Positions 1 to 9,579 of a stretch of 33,295 nt of DNA are shown piece by piece. The position numbers were made by a program, and so were the translations under genes. Origin of the DNA: an uncultured Dokdonella sp. (GTDB taxonomy: Bacteria > Pseudomonadota > Gammaproteobacteria > Xanthomonadales > Rhodanobacteraceae); assembly GCA_934526015.1 (NCBI GenBank), contig CAKSZY010000021.1:1-33295 (forward strand), in the 5' to 3' direction. Position 1 is the first letter of the stretch; the number at the start of each line of letters is the position of its first letter. The notes under the pieces were generated by a model that saw only the letters and a program-made list of their open reading frames with translations, did not search any database and had not been told where the DNA came from.

Positions 1-185
1 TCGTTGCCATGCTGTCCACCTCGGTTTGCGATAGTGAATCGCTTAACCGGGTGTCCGTCGAGCGGGAGCAAGATCAAAGAGCGGATCACGAAGGGCGGAC
101 GAGCGGGCGCTTGAACAGGAATCAGAGCGCCCTGGCGGCGTCGTGGCGCGGCGATTCCGTGCGCGGACGCGGCGGCCGTTGGCTG

Positions 186-2018
186 TTACGGTGCGACCAC
201 CGTGTTCCAGTCATCCGCCGCGGGGGTCAGGGCAAGATCGATGACCGCGTCGAGTTCACCCCGGTAACGAAGCTGCCCCAGCGCGCGCAGGGACTCGGCG
301 AGTCCGTTGCTGGCGCTCGCGGCGTCGGCCGGCAGGGTCGGACGCAGGGCATCGAGGGTGGCGAAATAGCGGTCGCCGCCGATGCCGGCATATTCGAGCA
401 GCACGCTCGGCAGCAGCCACGAGGCGAGGGGCGGGCGATCACCGCGATCGCGCAGGCGACGGCCGTTGTCGAGCAGCAGCCACGGTACCGGCTGGCTCTT
501 GGCGTCGCGCCCGTCGGCAAAGCCGATCTGGTGGTACACCGGCGGCAGAGCCGGCAGGTGGTCGCCGTAGAACAGCAGCAAGGTGCGGCGCTTGCGCTTC
601 TGCAGCGCGTCAGCGAGGCGGCCGAGCTCGCGGTCCGCATCCTCGGCCATGTAGAGGTAGTTGCGCAGCCAGTAGGCGCCGCCGTCGTCGAGTCCGGGCG
701 GCAAGGGCTGCTTCGCCAGGCGCGACTCGTCGAGTCCGGGGCGCCAGTCGAACGGCCCGTGGTTCTGCATGCTGATCGCGAAGACCAGCTGGGGCGGCCC
801 CGCGCCGTCGAGTTCGGCCAGCACGCGGTCGGTCAGCGCGGCATCGCCGGTGAACAGGCCGACCACGTCGTCCTTCGAGAAACCGCGCTCGTCGATGAAG
901 CGGTCGAAGCCGATCTGCTGGAAGGCCGCTTCCCGGTTCCAGAACACGCCGGTGTTGGGATGGATCGCGGTGCTGCGATAGCCGTGGCGCGCGAGCGTGC
1001 GCACGATTCCCGGCAGCGGCCGGTCGGCGATCTCGAAGTACGGGTACTGCACGCCGGGAAAGAAGGCGAGGGCGAGGCCGGTCAGGACCTCGAACTCGGT
1101 ACGGATCGTGCCACCGGCATAGGTGGGGACGCGCATTTCGCCCGACCAGCCGCGACGTGCGAGGCGGTGGAAGTTGGGCAGATAGGTGTCGCGGGACGCG
1201 CCGGCGAGACGTGCAGGGTCGAACAGGGACTCACTTTGCACGATGACGATGTCCGGAAGCGTGCCGGCGGCGAGCGCGTCCGCCGCGGTGTTCGGGGCAA
1301 GGCTTTCGCGCAGCGCGTCCGCGTGGTTGCGCAGCAGCTCGCCCGCGGCCTTGCGGTCCGGCACGAGTTCGCGGCGGCTGGCCAGCTCCCAGTGGTAGAG
1401 GACGAGATTGCCGACGACGCCGGCGCGCTCGGCGCTGTCGACCACCGACCACGGCTCGAAACCGATGCGTCCGGCGTCATAGAGCTTGTGCCAGGGGCTG
1501 CTGCCGACGGCGAGCATGACGACCAGGGCCAGCGTGGCGGATGCCGAGGCCAGCCGCTTCCAGCCGCGCACGGCGCGAACCGGGGCCTCGAAGGCGAGAG
1601 CCGCCGTGATGCCGAGGATGGCCAGTGCGACGACGGCGATCGTGACGTAGCCATTGGCATAGTGGGCGAACAGCGGCACCGCCGCGGCGGGGTCGAGCAG
1701 GAAACGGAAATCACCCGGCAACAGCGGCATCTGCAACTGGCCGAACTTCGCTTGGTTGGCGAGATAGACGGCGACCAGCAGGATCGCGCCGATCCAGCTC
1801 GACAGGAGCACGCGCCGGGTCAGCGCGAACAGGATGGCGACGACGAGCAGGAACGGCACGATGTTGAGCGCGACGACGTAGTAGTCGGTCGGCGTTTCAC
1901 CGAACAGCGGCCATGCGAGCGCGGGGTCCAGCGCGCTCGCGAGCACGCCGAATCCGGCGACGACCAGGGCCAGCCAGATGCCCGCATGCAGCGGTCGTGT
2001 CGTGCGTTTCGTGCTCAT
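186..2018 (-). CDS. LTA-synthase-like sulfatase-fold membrane transferase
   Basis: 610 aa. The N-terminal third is hydrophobic, with about five membrane segments, and is followed by a periplasmic alkaline-phosphatase/sulfatase-fold domain. Visible motifs are VQSESLFD near residue 259 (metal-binding Glu), GGTIRTEF near 303 (the first Thr is the expected nucleophile) and FYGDHLP near 483 (metal-binding Asp-His). In this family such enzymes move phosphoglycerol or phosphoethanolamine from a phospholipid to a polymer or glycan outside the inner membrane. In Gram-negatives the acceptor is often a periplasmic glucan or LPS, but the acceptor here is unknown. The start is MSTKRT at 2018, with GGAGGG a little upstream. 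A longer reading back to 2150 would add an Arg/Pro-rich stretch that does not look like a protein. It is divergent from glnE across 130 bp. The fold call is firm; the substrate is not. Confidence 0.85.
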   Translation of the reverse strand: MSTKRTTRPLHAGIWLALVVAGFGVLASALDPALAWPLFGETPTDYYVVALNIVPFLLVVAILFALTRRVLLSSWIGAILLVAVYLANQAKFGQLQMPLLPGDFRFLLDPAAAVPLFAHYANGYVTIAVVALAILGITAALAFEAPVRAVRGWKRLASASATLALVVMLAVGSSPWHKLYDAGRIGFEPWSVVDSAERAGVVGNLVLYHWELASRRELVPDRKAAGELLRNHADALRESLAPNTAADALAAGTLPDIVIVQSESLFDPARLAGASRDTYLPNFHRLARRGWSGEMRVPTYAGGTIRTEFEVLTGLALAFFPGVQYPYFEIADRPLPGIVRTLARHGYRSTAIHPNTGVFWNREAAFQQIGFDRFIDERGFSKDDVVGLFTGDAALTDRVLAELDGAGPPQLVFAISMQNHGPFDWRPGLDESRLAKQPLPPGLDDGGAYWLRNYLYMAEDADRELGRLADALQKRKRRTLLLFYGDHLPALPPVYHQIGFADGRDAKSQPVPWLLLDNGRRLRDRGDRPPLASWLLPSVLLEYAGIGGDRYFATLDALRPTLPADAASASNGLAESLRALGQLRYRGELDAVIDLALTPAADDWNTVVAP

Positions 2019-2148
2019 CGATGCAAGAGGGCCCTCCGACAAGTCGCGAACTATCGCATGCGCGGCTGAGTCACAGGTAAACAAACTGCAACGTGGCGGG
2101 CGCCGCCGCCGGCTGGCTGCCGGCGGGCCGGGCTGCCAGAATCCGCGC

Positions 2149-5034
2149 ATGCCGTTCGCCTCCTGGCCGCGCCCCGTCGCGAGCCTGCTCGACCAACGCC
2201 TGTCCCGCCTGGAAACCGCCTCGCGGGCCGCCGGCGTGCCGTTCCACGACGATGCCGGCGTGGACAGCCATCTCGACCGGGTCCTGCTGGCCAGCGACTA
2301 CGCGTTCGAGAGCTGGTTGCGCGATCCGCATCTGCTCGGGGCCGGGCTGGTGCGCCTGATGAACGACCCGCGGCATGCCGATGCGCGCGCCGCGGCGCTG
2401 CTCTCCGGCGGTGACAGCGGCGATTTCCGTGCCGACCTGCGCCGCTTCCGCCGCGAGGAGTCGCTGCGCCTGATCTGGCGCGACGTCAACGGCATCGATG
2501 CGGTGGAGACCACCCTCGCCGGGGCCAGCGTGCTCGCCGAGGTCTGTCTGGAGGCGGCCCTGCGCCAGGCCGAGCGCGAGTTTGCCGAACGCCATGGCGT
2601 GCTGCGCACGGACACCGGCGAGGCGCAGCGACTGGTCGTGCTGGCCCTCGGCAAGCTCGGTGGTGGCGAACTCAATTTCTCCTCGGACGTCGATCTCGTT
2701 CTCGCCCATGCCGGCCCGGCGACCAGCGATGGCCCGCGCCCGCTCGACGCCGAAGCCGGATATTCACGCATCGCGCAGACCTTCATCGGCCTGCTCGCCG
2801 ACCATACCGCCGACGGTTTCGCCTATCGGGTCGACCTGCGCCTGCGCCCGTTCGGCAGCGTCGGCCGGGTCGCCCTGTCATTCCAGGCGATGGAGCAGTA
2901 CTACCAGCGCGAAGGCCGCGACTGGGAGCGTTACGCCTGGATCAAGGCGCGCCCGGTTGCCGGCGACAAGGCGGCCGGGACGCGCCTGCTGGAAACCCTG
3001 CGTCCGTTCGTGTTCCGCCGCTATTTCGACTACACCGCCTTCGCCGGCCTGCGCGAGATGAAGGTGCTGATCGATGCCGAGGTCGCCCGCAAGGATCTCG
3101 CCGACCACCTCAAGCTCGGCCCCGGCGGCATTCGCGAGATCGAGTTCATCGTGCAGCTGATCCAGTTGATCCGCGGCGGTCGCGAGCCCGCATTGCGCGT
3201 GCGCGGGTTGCTCGACGCACTGGCGGCGGCCGAACGCCTCGGCCATGTGCCGGCGGCGCGGGCGCGCCGGCTGGCCGAGGCCTACCGGTTCCTGCGCCGG
3301 CTGGAGAACCGCTTGCAGATGTTTGCCGACCAGCAGACCCACGAACTGCCCGCCGACCCGCTGGTGCGGGAGCGCATTGCGCTCGGCCTCGGCCATGCGG
3401 ACTGGCCGGCACTGGCGCACGATCTCGATCGCCACCGCGGCATCGTCAGCGAGGAGTTCGAAGCGGTGATGGCGCCGGCCCGCGATGCACGTGGCAGCGC
3501 CGAGCGGGCCGGGTGGGATGTCCACTGGAACCGCTTCGTCGAGGACGGCGTCGATCGCGCGCCGTTGCTGGCGGCCGGTTTCGACCCGGTCGAACCGGTC
3601 GTCGCCGCACTCGAGGGGCTGCTCGGGAGTCCGGTCCTGCGCGCTGCCTCGGTGCGCGCGCGCGAACGCCTCGATCGCGTGCTGCCGGCATTGTTCGCTT
3701 CCGCGGCGGCAAGCCGGGCGCCGTCCGCGTGCCTCGTGCGCCTGATCGCCCTCGTGCACGCCGTCGCCCGGCGTTCCGCCTACCTTGCCCTGCTCGACGA
3801 GCAGCCGGTGGCGTTGCGCAGGGTCACCGAGGTGTTCGCGGCCAGCGCCCTGCTCGCCGAGCGGGTCGTCGCGCATCCGCTCCTGCTCGACGAACTGCTG
3901 GACGGACGCAGCGAAGGTCCGCCGCCGACCCGCGAAGCGCTCGAGGCGGAGATCGCCCGCCAGCTCGCCGATGTCGCCGACGGAGACACCGAGGCGATGA
4001 TCGAGCGCATCCAGGAACTGCGCCTGGCCTGCCAGTTCCGCATCGGACTTGCCTTCCTCGGTCGGCGCATCGATGCGGTGGCGTGTGCGCGCGCACTGGC
4101 CGACGTTGCCGATGCGGTGCTCGCCGCGGTGCTCGACGTCGCCGTTCGCGGCATGTCGACGACGCACGGTCGGATCGCCATCGAAGCCGGCGGCGGGGGC
4201 GGACTGGCGGTGATCGGCTATGGCAGTCTCGGCGGGCTCGAACTCGGCTTCGGCTCCGATCTCGATCTCGTCTTCGTCTATGACGGCGCGCTCGCCCAGC
4301 GCGAGTCGGACGGACCCCGGCCGCTCGACGGCGCGCGCTACTGCGCGCGGCTGGCACAACGCTTCGTCCACCTGCTGACCACGCTGACGCGTTCCGGACG
4401 CCTCTACGACATTGATGTGCGCCTGCGTCCGGACGGCAGCAAGGGCCTGCTGGTGACGAGCCTCGACAGCTATGTCGCCTATCAGCAGGACCGCGCCTGG
4501 ACCTGGGAACACCAGGCGCTGGTGCGTGCACGGGCCGTTGCCGGCGATGTCGGCCTCGGCCGTCGCTTCGCCGAAGCGCGAGCCGCGACCTTGTGCCGTG
4601 CCGCCGGCGACGGCGACCTGTCGCAGCGCGTAGGCGCCATGCGCGAGCGCTGGCGCAGCGAACGCGACCGTTCCGATGCGCACACGCTCGATCTCAAGCA
4701 GGGCCTTGGCGCGCTCGTCGACATCGAGTTCCTGCTGCAGGCACTCGTGCTCGAACATGCGCAGCGCTGCCCGCGCCTGCTGTCGGAAACCGCCACCGCT
4801 GGGCTGATCCGGCTTGCCGCACGGGAGGGCCTGCTCGACGAGGCCGAGGCAGACAGGCTGGCCGCCGCGCACGAAACCCTGCTCGGCCGCTCGCTGGCCG
4901 CCAAGCTCGATGCGCGCCCGCGCATGGCGGTACGCGACGAAGCACTCGATGCCGCGACCGAAGCCGTGCGGACGGTCGCCGCTGGGCGTGGACTCCGGCT
5001 CGGCGCGCCGCAACCGGCATCACCGGCGACGTGA
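2149..5034 (+). CDS. glnE: Bifunctional glutamine synthetase adenylyltransferase/adenylyl-removing enzyme
   Basis: 961 aa, close to the usual ~950 of GlnE. Both nucleotidyltransferase halves are present. The N-terminal (adenylyl-removing) half has GKLGGGELNFSSDVDLVL near residues 168-185 and YRVDLRLRPFG downstream. The C-terminal (adenylylating) half has GYGSLGGLELGFGSDLDLVF near 690-709 and DVRLRPDGSKG. Both carry the paired Asp motif (D-x-D) that binds metal. The enzyme adenylylates and de-adenylylates glutamine synthetase in response to nitrogen status, through PII. The start at ATG 2149 gives MPFASWPRP. The Shine-Dalgarno sequence is weak, but the upstream in-frame extension is Arg/Gly-rich and overlaps the divergent sulfatase gene. 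Its 3' end converges on the next gene with 12 bp between the stops. Confidence 0.97.
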   Translation: MPFASWPRPVASLLDQRLSRLETASRAAGVPFHDDAGVDSHLDRVLLASDYAFESWLRDPHLLGAGLVRLMNDPRHADARAAALLSGGDSGDFRADLRRFRREESLRLIWRDVNGIDAVETTLAGASVLAEVCLEAALRQAEREFAERHGVLRTDTGEAQRLVVLALGKLGGGELNFSSDVDLVLAHAGPATSDGPRPLDAEAGYSRIAQTFIGLLADHTADGFAYRVDLRLRPFGSVGRVALSFQAMEQYYQREGRDWERYAWIKARPVAGDKAAGTRLLETLRPFVFRRYFDYTAFAGLREMKVLIDAEVARKDLADHLKLGPGGIREIEFIVQLIQLIRGGREPALRVRGLLDALAAAERLGHVPAARARRLAEAYRFLRRLENRLQMFADQQTHELPADPLVRERIALGLGHADWPALAHDLDRHRGIVSEEFEAVMAPARDARGSAERAGWDVHWNRFVEDGVDRAPLLAAGFDPVEPVVAALEGLLGSPVLRAASVRARERLDRVLPALFASAAASRAPSACLVRLIALVHAVARRSAYLALLDEQPVALRRVTEVFAASALLAERVVAHPLLLDELLDGRSEGPPPTREALEAEIARQLADVADGDTEAMIERIQELRLACQFRIGLAFLGRRIDAVACARALADVADAVLAAVLDVAVRGMSTTHGRIAIEAGGGGGLAVIGYGSLGGLELGFGSDLDLVFVYDGALAQRESDGPRPLDGARYCARLAQRFVHLLTTLTRSGRLYDIDVRLRPDGSKGLLVTSLDSYVAYQQDRAWTWEHQALVRARAVAGDVGLGRRFAEARAATLCRAAGDGDLSQRVGAMRERWRSERDRSDAHTLDLKQGLGALVDIEFLLQALVLEHAQRCPRLLSETATAGLIRLAAREGLLDEAEADRLAAAHETLLGRSLAAKLDARPRMAVRDEALDAATEAVRTVAAGRGLRLGAPQPASPAT

Positions 5035-5046
5035 TCGCGCCGGCGG

Positions 5047-6006
5047 TCAGGCTTGCCAGCGCCGGCGCACGGCCGCCACCACCCGCGGCAACTCGCGCAA
5101 CGGTGCGGTGGCACGCGCGGCCTCGCCGGGAGCCACGAGGTGGCCGAGCGCGGAGAGTTCGGCATGCAATGCCGCAAGGCGGCCGCGCACGGGGCGATCG
5201 ACGATGCTGTGCACGGGAACCCCGGTCGCGCACGCCTCGCTCAACATGTTGGCCGAATCCGGCGTGACCACGACGCGATCCGCCCAGGCGAGCAGTCCCG
5301 CATACGGATTGTCGCCATCCGCATCGTTCGACCAGTACAGGCCGGGCCACGCGGCGAACGCCTGGCGCAGGTGCCCGGCGAGGGCGGCGGGCGTGCGCCG
5401 CGAAGTGGTCACCAGGAAACTGCCGCCGTCGCGCGCATGCAGTCGGCCGAGTTCCGCCAGCAACGCATCGAAATAGCGGCGGTCGAGCGCCTGGCTGCGC
5501 GTCGGGGCGCCGACGAGGACGGCGACGCGTGGCGCCGGCAGCGCACCGATGGCGGAGAAACGCACGCGGGCGGCGGCGAGCCAGGCATCGTCGATGGCAT
5601 TCAGCGAGCCGGTCGTGGTGATGACGTTGTCGCCGGCGAGACCGTCATGTCGCGGCGCGACGACGACATCGTAATGGCGCGGATCGATGCGCGGGTCGAG
5701 GATCTGCACGCACAGGCAGCGAGCGCCGCTCCACCGGCGCAGTGCCCGCGTGGCCAGCGCGGCGAGCCGCCCGCAACCGACCGCCAAGGTCGGCCACGGC
5801 GGACCGAAGTCTTCGCCATGGATCGCGCGCTGACTGCCGGCGACGAGACGCGGAGCCAGCCAGCGCCAAGGCGCGTCGATGCCGATGCGCACCTCGCGCG
5901 CAGCGCCGCACAGCGCACCGGCGAGGACCTGCGCCTGCAGCGCATTGCCGGCCGCGCCATCGCTGATCGCCCACGCGGTCATCTGCTCGTTGCTGGCGCC
6001 ATTCAT
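5047..6006 (-). CDS. ELM1/DUF1022-family glycosyltransferase-like protein
   Basis: 319 aa from MNGASNEQ. A start at 5982 (MTAWAISDG) is equally possible and has a GAG-containing weak ribosome site. Family hallmarks seen are an early WAISDGAAGN, a central VQILDPR followed by APRHD, and VTPDSANMLSEA near residues 240-252, the GT-B-like C-terminal nucleotide-sugar pocket signature. Bacterial members are annotated as 'mitochondrial fission ELM1 family'. They resemble glycosyltransferases and often sit near LPS genes, but to my knowledge no substrate is established. Convergent with glnE and divergent from the nitroreductase gene across about 180 bp. Family assignment is confident; function is open. 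Confidence 0.85.
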   Translation of the reverse strand: MNGASNEQMTAWAISDGAAGNALQAQVLAGALCGAAREVRIGIDAPWRWLAPRLVAGSQRAIHGEDFGPPWPTLAVGCGRLAALATRALRRWSGARCLCVQILDPRIDPRHYDVVVAPRHDGLAGDNVITTTGSLNAIDDAWLAAARVRFSAIGALPAPRVAVLVGAPTRSQALDRRYFDALLAELGRLHARDGGSFLVTTSRRTPAALAGHLRQAFAAWPGLYWSNDADGDNPYAGLLAWADRVVVTPDSANMLSEACATGVPVHSIVDRPVRGRLAALHAELSALGHLVAPGEAARATAPLRELPRVVAAVRRRWQA

Positions 6007-6184
6007 GAGGTTTGCGTGCACTCGTCGGACCGGGCGGGCATCATCGGCGGCCTGCCCGTGGCCATTGTCCACCAACCGGCAGCAATAAGTTGTCGCCGTG
6101 CGCGTTGATCGCCGGCGCCCGCACCGCAAGACTGTGGGGGTCGGTGATGCGCATGCGCCTCGTCGGCCCGAACGAGGAGAGGAA

Positions 6185-6787
6185 ATGAATGCACCGCTGA
6201 ACGATGTCGCCCTGGATCAGGTGTTCCGCACCGCGCGGACCTATCGGGGCCCGGCACAGGCCTGGCTCGACCGCGCGGTCGACGACGACTTGCTGCGCCA
6301 GGCCTACGACCTCGCCAAGTTCGCCCCGACCAGCGCGAATTGCCAGCCGATGCGGGTGGTGTTCGTGCGCAGCGCCGAAGCCAAGGCGAAGCTCCGCGAG
6401 GCCCTGTCGCCGGACAACATCGAGCAGACGATGGCCGCGCCGGTGACGGCGATCGTCGGTGCCGACCATGCGTTCGTCGAGCACCTGCCACGCCTCTACA
6501 GCGAGGCCGACGCGGTGCCGTGGTTCGCCGGCAAGCCGGCGGCGATCGAGGCGACGGCTGCGCGCAACTCGAGCCTGCAGGGCGGCTATCTCATCCTCGC
6601 CCTGCGCGCGCTCGGACTCGATTGCGGGCCGATGTCGGGTTTCGACCATGCCAGGGTCGACACCGCATTCTTCGCCGGCACGCAAGTCCGTTCCAACTTC
6701 CTCGTCAACATCGGTTACGGCAATCCTGCCGTGCTGCGCCCGCGTGACCAGCGTTTCGCATTCGACGAAGCCTGCCGCATCGTTTGA
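6185..6787 (+). CDS. rutE: RutE-like malonic semialdehyde reductase / nitroreductase
   Basis: 200 aa, the RutE length (E. coli 196). Motifs shared with RutE include [10 protein letters not shown] near residue 47, [51 protein letters not shown]-type NIGYGNP and the end FDEACRIV. RutE is an FMN-dependent flavoprotein that reduces malonic semialdehyde to 3-hydroxypropionate in pyrimidine breakdown. None of the other rut genes is in the window, so a general reductase/nitroreductase role is as likely as a pyrimidine one. A strong AGGAGAGG ribosome site precedes ATG 6185. The gap to the downstream YceI gene is 30 bp, so the two are probably co-transcribed. Confidence 0.88.
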   Translation: MNAPLNDVALDQVFRTARTYRGPAQAWLDRAVDDDLLRQAYDLAKFAPTSANCQPMRVVFVRSAEAKAKLREALSPDNIEQTMAAPVTAIVGADHAFVEHLPRLYSEADAVPWFAGKPAAIEATAARNSSLQGGYLILALRALGLDCGPMSGFDHARVDTAFFAGTQVRSNFLVNIGYGNPAVLRPRDQRFAFDEACRIV

Positions 6788-6817
6788 TCCCACCCCCACT
6801 TCCCCAGGAGAGCCGCC

Positions 6818-7411
6818 ATGTTCCGTCGCACCCTGCTTGCCAGCGCTTTCGTGTTCGCCTCGTCGGCCGCCTTCGCCGCCCCGGTGACCTACACCATCGA
6901 TCCCGGCCACACGCAGACGATCTTCTCCTGGAACCACTTCGGCTATTCCAACCCGACCGCGAACTTCGACAAGATCGAAGGCACGCTGGTGTACGACGCG
7001 GCCGATCCGTCGCAGTCGTCGGTCGACGTCACCATCGCGATCGACAGCATCAACAGCCACGTGAAGAAGTTCGACGAGCACCTCAAGAGCGACGATTTCT
7101 TCGACGCCGCCAAGTTCCCGACCGCCACCTTCAAGAGCACGAAGGTCGAGAAGGGCGGCAGCGACGGCACCTACAAGGTGACCGGCGACCTGACCATCCA
7201 CGGGGTGACGAAATCGGTGACCATCGATGCGAAGCTCAATGCCAGCAACGTGCATCCGATGACGAAGGCCCCGGCGATCGGCTTCGACGGCTCGCTGTCG
7301 ATCAAGCGCAGCGAGTTCGGCATCGCCAAGTACGTGCCGAATGTCAGTGACGAAGTGTCGATCCGCATCACCACCGAAGCCATGGGCCCGAAGCCGGCCG
7401 CGGCGAACTAG
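6818..7411 (+). CDS. YceI-family periplasmic protein
   Basis: 197 aa. A clear Sec signal peptide (residues 1 to about 22, ending SSAAFA before AP) is followed by the YceI lipocalin-like barrel: TYTIDPGHTQTIFSWNHFGYS, then FDKIEGTL, VDVTIAIDSINS, FDEHLKSDDFFDAAKFPTAT, GDLTIHGVTKSV and the C-terminal FGIAKYVPNVSDEVSI. Family members bind polyisoprenoid lipids, and several respond to pH or stress. The ligand here is unknown. A CAGGAG ribosome site lies at 6805-6810. It follows the RutE-like gene by 30 bp, and a perfect hairpin terminator candidate follows the stop. Confidence 0.95.
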   Translation: MFRRTLLASAFVFASSAAFAAPVTYTIDPGHTQTIFSWNHFGYSNPTANFDKIEGTLVYDAADPSQSSVDVTIAIDSINSHVKKFDEHLKSDDFFDAAKFPTATFKSTKVEKGGSDGTYKVTGDLTIHGVTKSVTIDAKLNASNVHPMTKAPAIGFDGSLSIKRSEFGIAKYVPNVSDEVSIRITTEAMGPKPAAAN

Positions 7412-7426
7412 GGATCGGCCCAGCGA

Positions 7427-7458
7427 CCGCTGCGGCTGCACGCCGCAGCGGATTCCTT
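7427..7458 (+). terminator. Hairpin terminator candidate after the YceI gene
   Basis: A perfect 10-bp stem, CCGCTGCGGC (7427-7436) pairing with GCCGCAGCGG (7442-7451), with a 5-nt loop. It is followed by ATTCCTTTCC, a weak T-containing tail. It lies 16 nt after the YceI stop and before the pirin-like gene. The short U-tract leaves open whether it terminates on its own. Confidence 0.6.
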
Positions 7459-7508
7459 TCCGGCGGCCGCCGGGAGTTCCGGCGCCGCCTGCATCCGCAG
7501 CCCCAGCC

Positions 7509-8198
7509 ATGATTGCCGTACGTCCCGCCGCCGCGCGCGGCACCACCCGCATCGACGCCGCCGCCGTCCACCATGCGTTTTCCTGCGGCGACTACTACGA
7601 TCCCGCCCACATGGGATTCGGGCCGGTGCGTGCGATCAACGAGATCGTGCTGGCCCCGGGGGCCGGCCTCGAACGCGAGCGGCGTGCCAACGTCGACATC
7701 CTCGACTGGGTCGTCGAAGGTCGCGTGCGACGCGAATGCGGCGGAACGGACTGCCTGCTCGAAAGCGGATCGGCTCACCTGATCGGTGCCGGCTCCGGCA
7801 TCGACGAGTCGATCCGGAATGCCTCGCCGCGCCAGCCTGCGCGCGTGCTGCAGGTCTGGTTGCAGTCCGAACGCCTGAATGCGGCGCCCTGCCATGCGCA
7901 CTGCGCGACGCCGGCCGACGACGGCCGCTTGGTGCCGATGGACGGTCGCGGCGATGCATTGCCGTTGCGGCGTGACGTCGAGGTGGTCGTGCTGCGTCTG
8001 GCCGCGGGCATGCGCCGGCAGCAGGCCTGCCGCGGCGCCGATCGCGTCTGGTTGCAGGTGACGCGTGGCTGCGTCGAGGTGAACGGCGTGCGCCTGCTCG
8101 CCGGGGATGCGGCGATGGTACTCAACGAAACCTGCCTCGGCCTGGTTGCGGCCGGAACCGAGGCGGAACTGATGTGGATCGGGCTGCGCGCCGACTGA
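7509..8198 (+). CDS. Pirin-like double-cupin protein with degenerate metal site
   Basis: 229 aa from ATG 7509; the longer in-frame extension overlaps the YceI gene and is low-complexity. The layout follows YhhW-type pirins: an N-terminal GPVRAINEIVLAPGAGL, then a cupin core ILDWVVEGRVRRE near residues 60-74, LESGSAHLIGAGSGI near 85-100, LQVWLQ, and a second cupin with WLQVTRGCVEVNGVRLLAGD. Canonical pirins have HPHxxME plus a His and a Glu after the GTG motif as metal ligands. Here those positions read RRANVDI and DESIRN, so the ligands appear to be missing. The quercetinase activity known for YhhW is therefore unlikely. Convergent with the Yip1-family gene (9 bp between them). Confidence 0.75.
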   Translation: MIAVRPAAARGTTRIDAAAVHHAFSCGDYYDPAHMGFGPVRAINEIVLAPGAGLERERRANVDILDWVVEGRVRRECGGTDCLLESGSAHLIGAGSGIDESIRNASPRQPARVLQVWLQSERLNAAPCHAHCATPADDGRLVPMDGRGDALPLRRDVEVVVLRLAAGMRRQQACRGADRVWLQVTRGCVEVNGVRLLAGDAAMVLNETCLGLVAAGTEAELMWIGLRAD

Positions 8199-8207
8199 GC
8201 CGGCGTT

Positions 8208-9470
8208 TCAGCCGCGCTTGACGCCTTCGTTGCGCAGCGCCTCGAGGCCGGCGAGATCGAGCTTGCCGAGCGCGGCCTTGAGGATGTTCGCATCGAGGCC
8301 CTCGCCGTAGCCGCTCAACTTCACCGCGAAGCGGTCGCCGAGGACGATGCCGAACTCGCCGCTGCGGCTGGAATTGTCCCATTGCTCGTGGACGAGGCGA
8401 CCATCCTGCTTGTAGGTCTTCTCGTAGCCGTACTCGGTCTGCCGGTCCTGTTCGATTCCGGCGAAGCCGGCCAGCGCCATGATGCCCTTGGCGCCGCCCA
8501 TGTCGGTGATTTCCAGTTCGAGCCGGGTGCCGTTGGCATCGACGTACCGGGCCGAGCCGGTGCTGACCTGCACGCCCATCGCACCGCTGCGCTCGACCGA
8601 CATCGACTCGCGCTTGAAGTCGCCGAGCCGCTCCGGCAGGAACGGCTTGATCGCATCGGGAGCCAGCGCCTCGACGCGGTCGCCGCCGCCGAGTACCGCA
8701 CCGAGCATCTGGCTCGCCGCTTCGGCCTGGGCATTGGCATCGCCGCTCTTCTGCGCCGCTTCGAGCTTCTTCGATTGTTTTTCCATCTGCGCGCCGATCG
8801 CGGCGAGCTTGCCGAGTGCGCTGTCCTTGTCGACGCTGATGTTGCTGCCGGTGCTGCCGATCGCGGCCGCGCCGGCCGCCATCGTTCCGGCTGCGGTGAT
8901 GCCGCCGACGATGGCGCCGATGACGAGGCTGAGCAGGAAGCCGATGACGACGATGACGACCGTGTAGAGGACCGATTTCTCTTCCGGGTTGCGCATGGTC
9001 GGCGCGAGGCCGAGGTAGAGCAGGTAGATGCCGTAGATGGCGCCGGCCAGCGCGACCAGCCAGCCGATCCACGGCACGATGTTGGCAATGCTGGCGACCC
9101 AGCCGGCCGTGTACGAGTACGCGGCGACCTTCAGGGCCTGGATCGGGTTCTTCTCGCCGCCGAAGTTCGGCGCCAGGGCATTGATGATGAGGGCCAGCAG
9201 GTAGACCAGGCCGAGGGTCAGGGCATAGCTGACGATCATGGCGGTGATGCCCATGCCGACCGGCGTGCGCACGGTGCCGAGGAACGGCACCGAAACTCCG
9301 ATCAGGCTGCCCTTGATGAAACCGGCCACGGCCGGGATCGCGGCGAGGATCAGGATGTACTTCTTGTAGAGGCCGGCAACGGTTTCCGGTTCGGCGGCGA
9401 TCACGGGCCACTCGGTTTTCGGCGTCAGCAGGATGGCCTGCACGCGTGCGATCAGCTTGGCGAAATCCAT
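8208..9470 (-). CDS. Yip1-family integral membrane protein
   Basis: 420 aa from MDFAKLIARV, with GGAG spaced correctly before ATG 9470. The first ~200 residues are the Yip1/DUF1282 domain: RVQAILLTPKTEWPVI, then about five hydrophobic segments including IPAVAGFIKGSLIG, ITAMIVSYALTLGLVYLLA and WVASIANIVPWIGWL. A further glycine/alanine-rich hydrophobic segment (VIGFLLSLVIGAIVGG) follows. The C-terminal ~220 residues are soluble, start with a Lys/Gln/Ala-rich probable coiled coil (KLAAIGAQMEKQSKKLEAAQ), and resemble no domain I recognise. Bacterial Yip1 proteins have no settled function. The extended C-terminal part is unusual for the family. Confidence 0.8.
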   Translation of the reverse strand: MDFAKLIARVQAILLTPKTEWPVIAAEPETVAGLYKKYILILAAIPAVAGFIKGSLIGVSVPFLGTVRTPVGMGITAMIVSYALTLGLVYLLALIINALAPNFGGEKNPIQALKVAAYSYTAGWVASIANIVPWIGWLVALAGAIYGIYLLYLGLAPTMRNPEEKSVLYTVVIVVIGFLLSLVIGAIVGGITAAGTMAAGAAAIGSTGSNISVDKDSALGKLAAIGAQMEKQSKKLEAAQKSGDANAQAEAASQMLGAVLGGGDRVEALAPDAIKPFLPERLGDFKRESMSVERSGAMGVQVSTGSARYVDANGTRLELEITDMGGAKGIMALAGFAGIEQDRQTEYGYEKTYKQDGRLVHEQWDNSSRSGEFGIVLGDRFAVKLSGYGEGLDANILKAALGKLDLAGLEALRNEGVKRG

Positions 9471-9579
9471 GGGAGCTCCAGAGGCAGTGGGACGGGCGAG
9501 GAAGAACGGACCGCTGCATTCTAGCGCCCTGTTCATGTTGGGGGCCGGTGAACGGCTCGACGTGCAAACAGTGATGCGG

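Noticed and set aside
1..185. A gene at the left edge
   Set aside because: No frame with a ribosome site or recognisable product; nothing is called in these 185 bases.
2878..5013. Long open frame (711 codons) on the strand opposite glnE
   Set aside because: It is a by-product of high GC with a matching codon register. The product is low-complexity and matches nothing, while glnE is unmistakable.
6185..6787. A rut pyrimidine-degradation operon
   Set aside because: Only the RutE-like gene is present; neighbours are unrelated.
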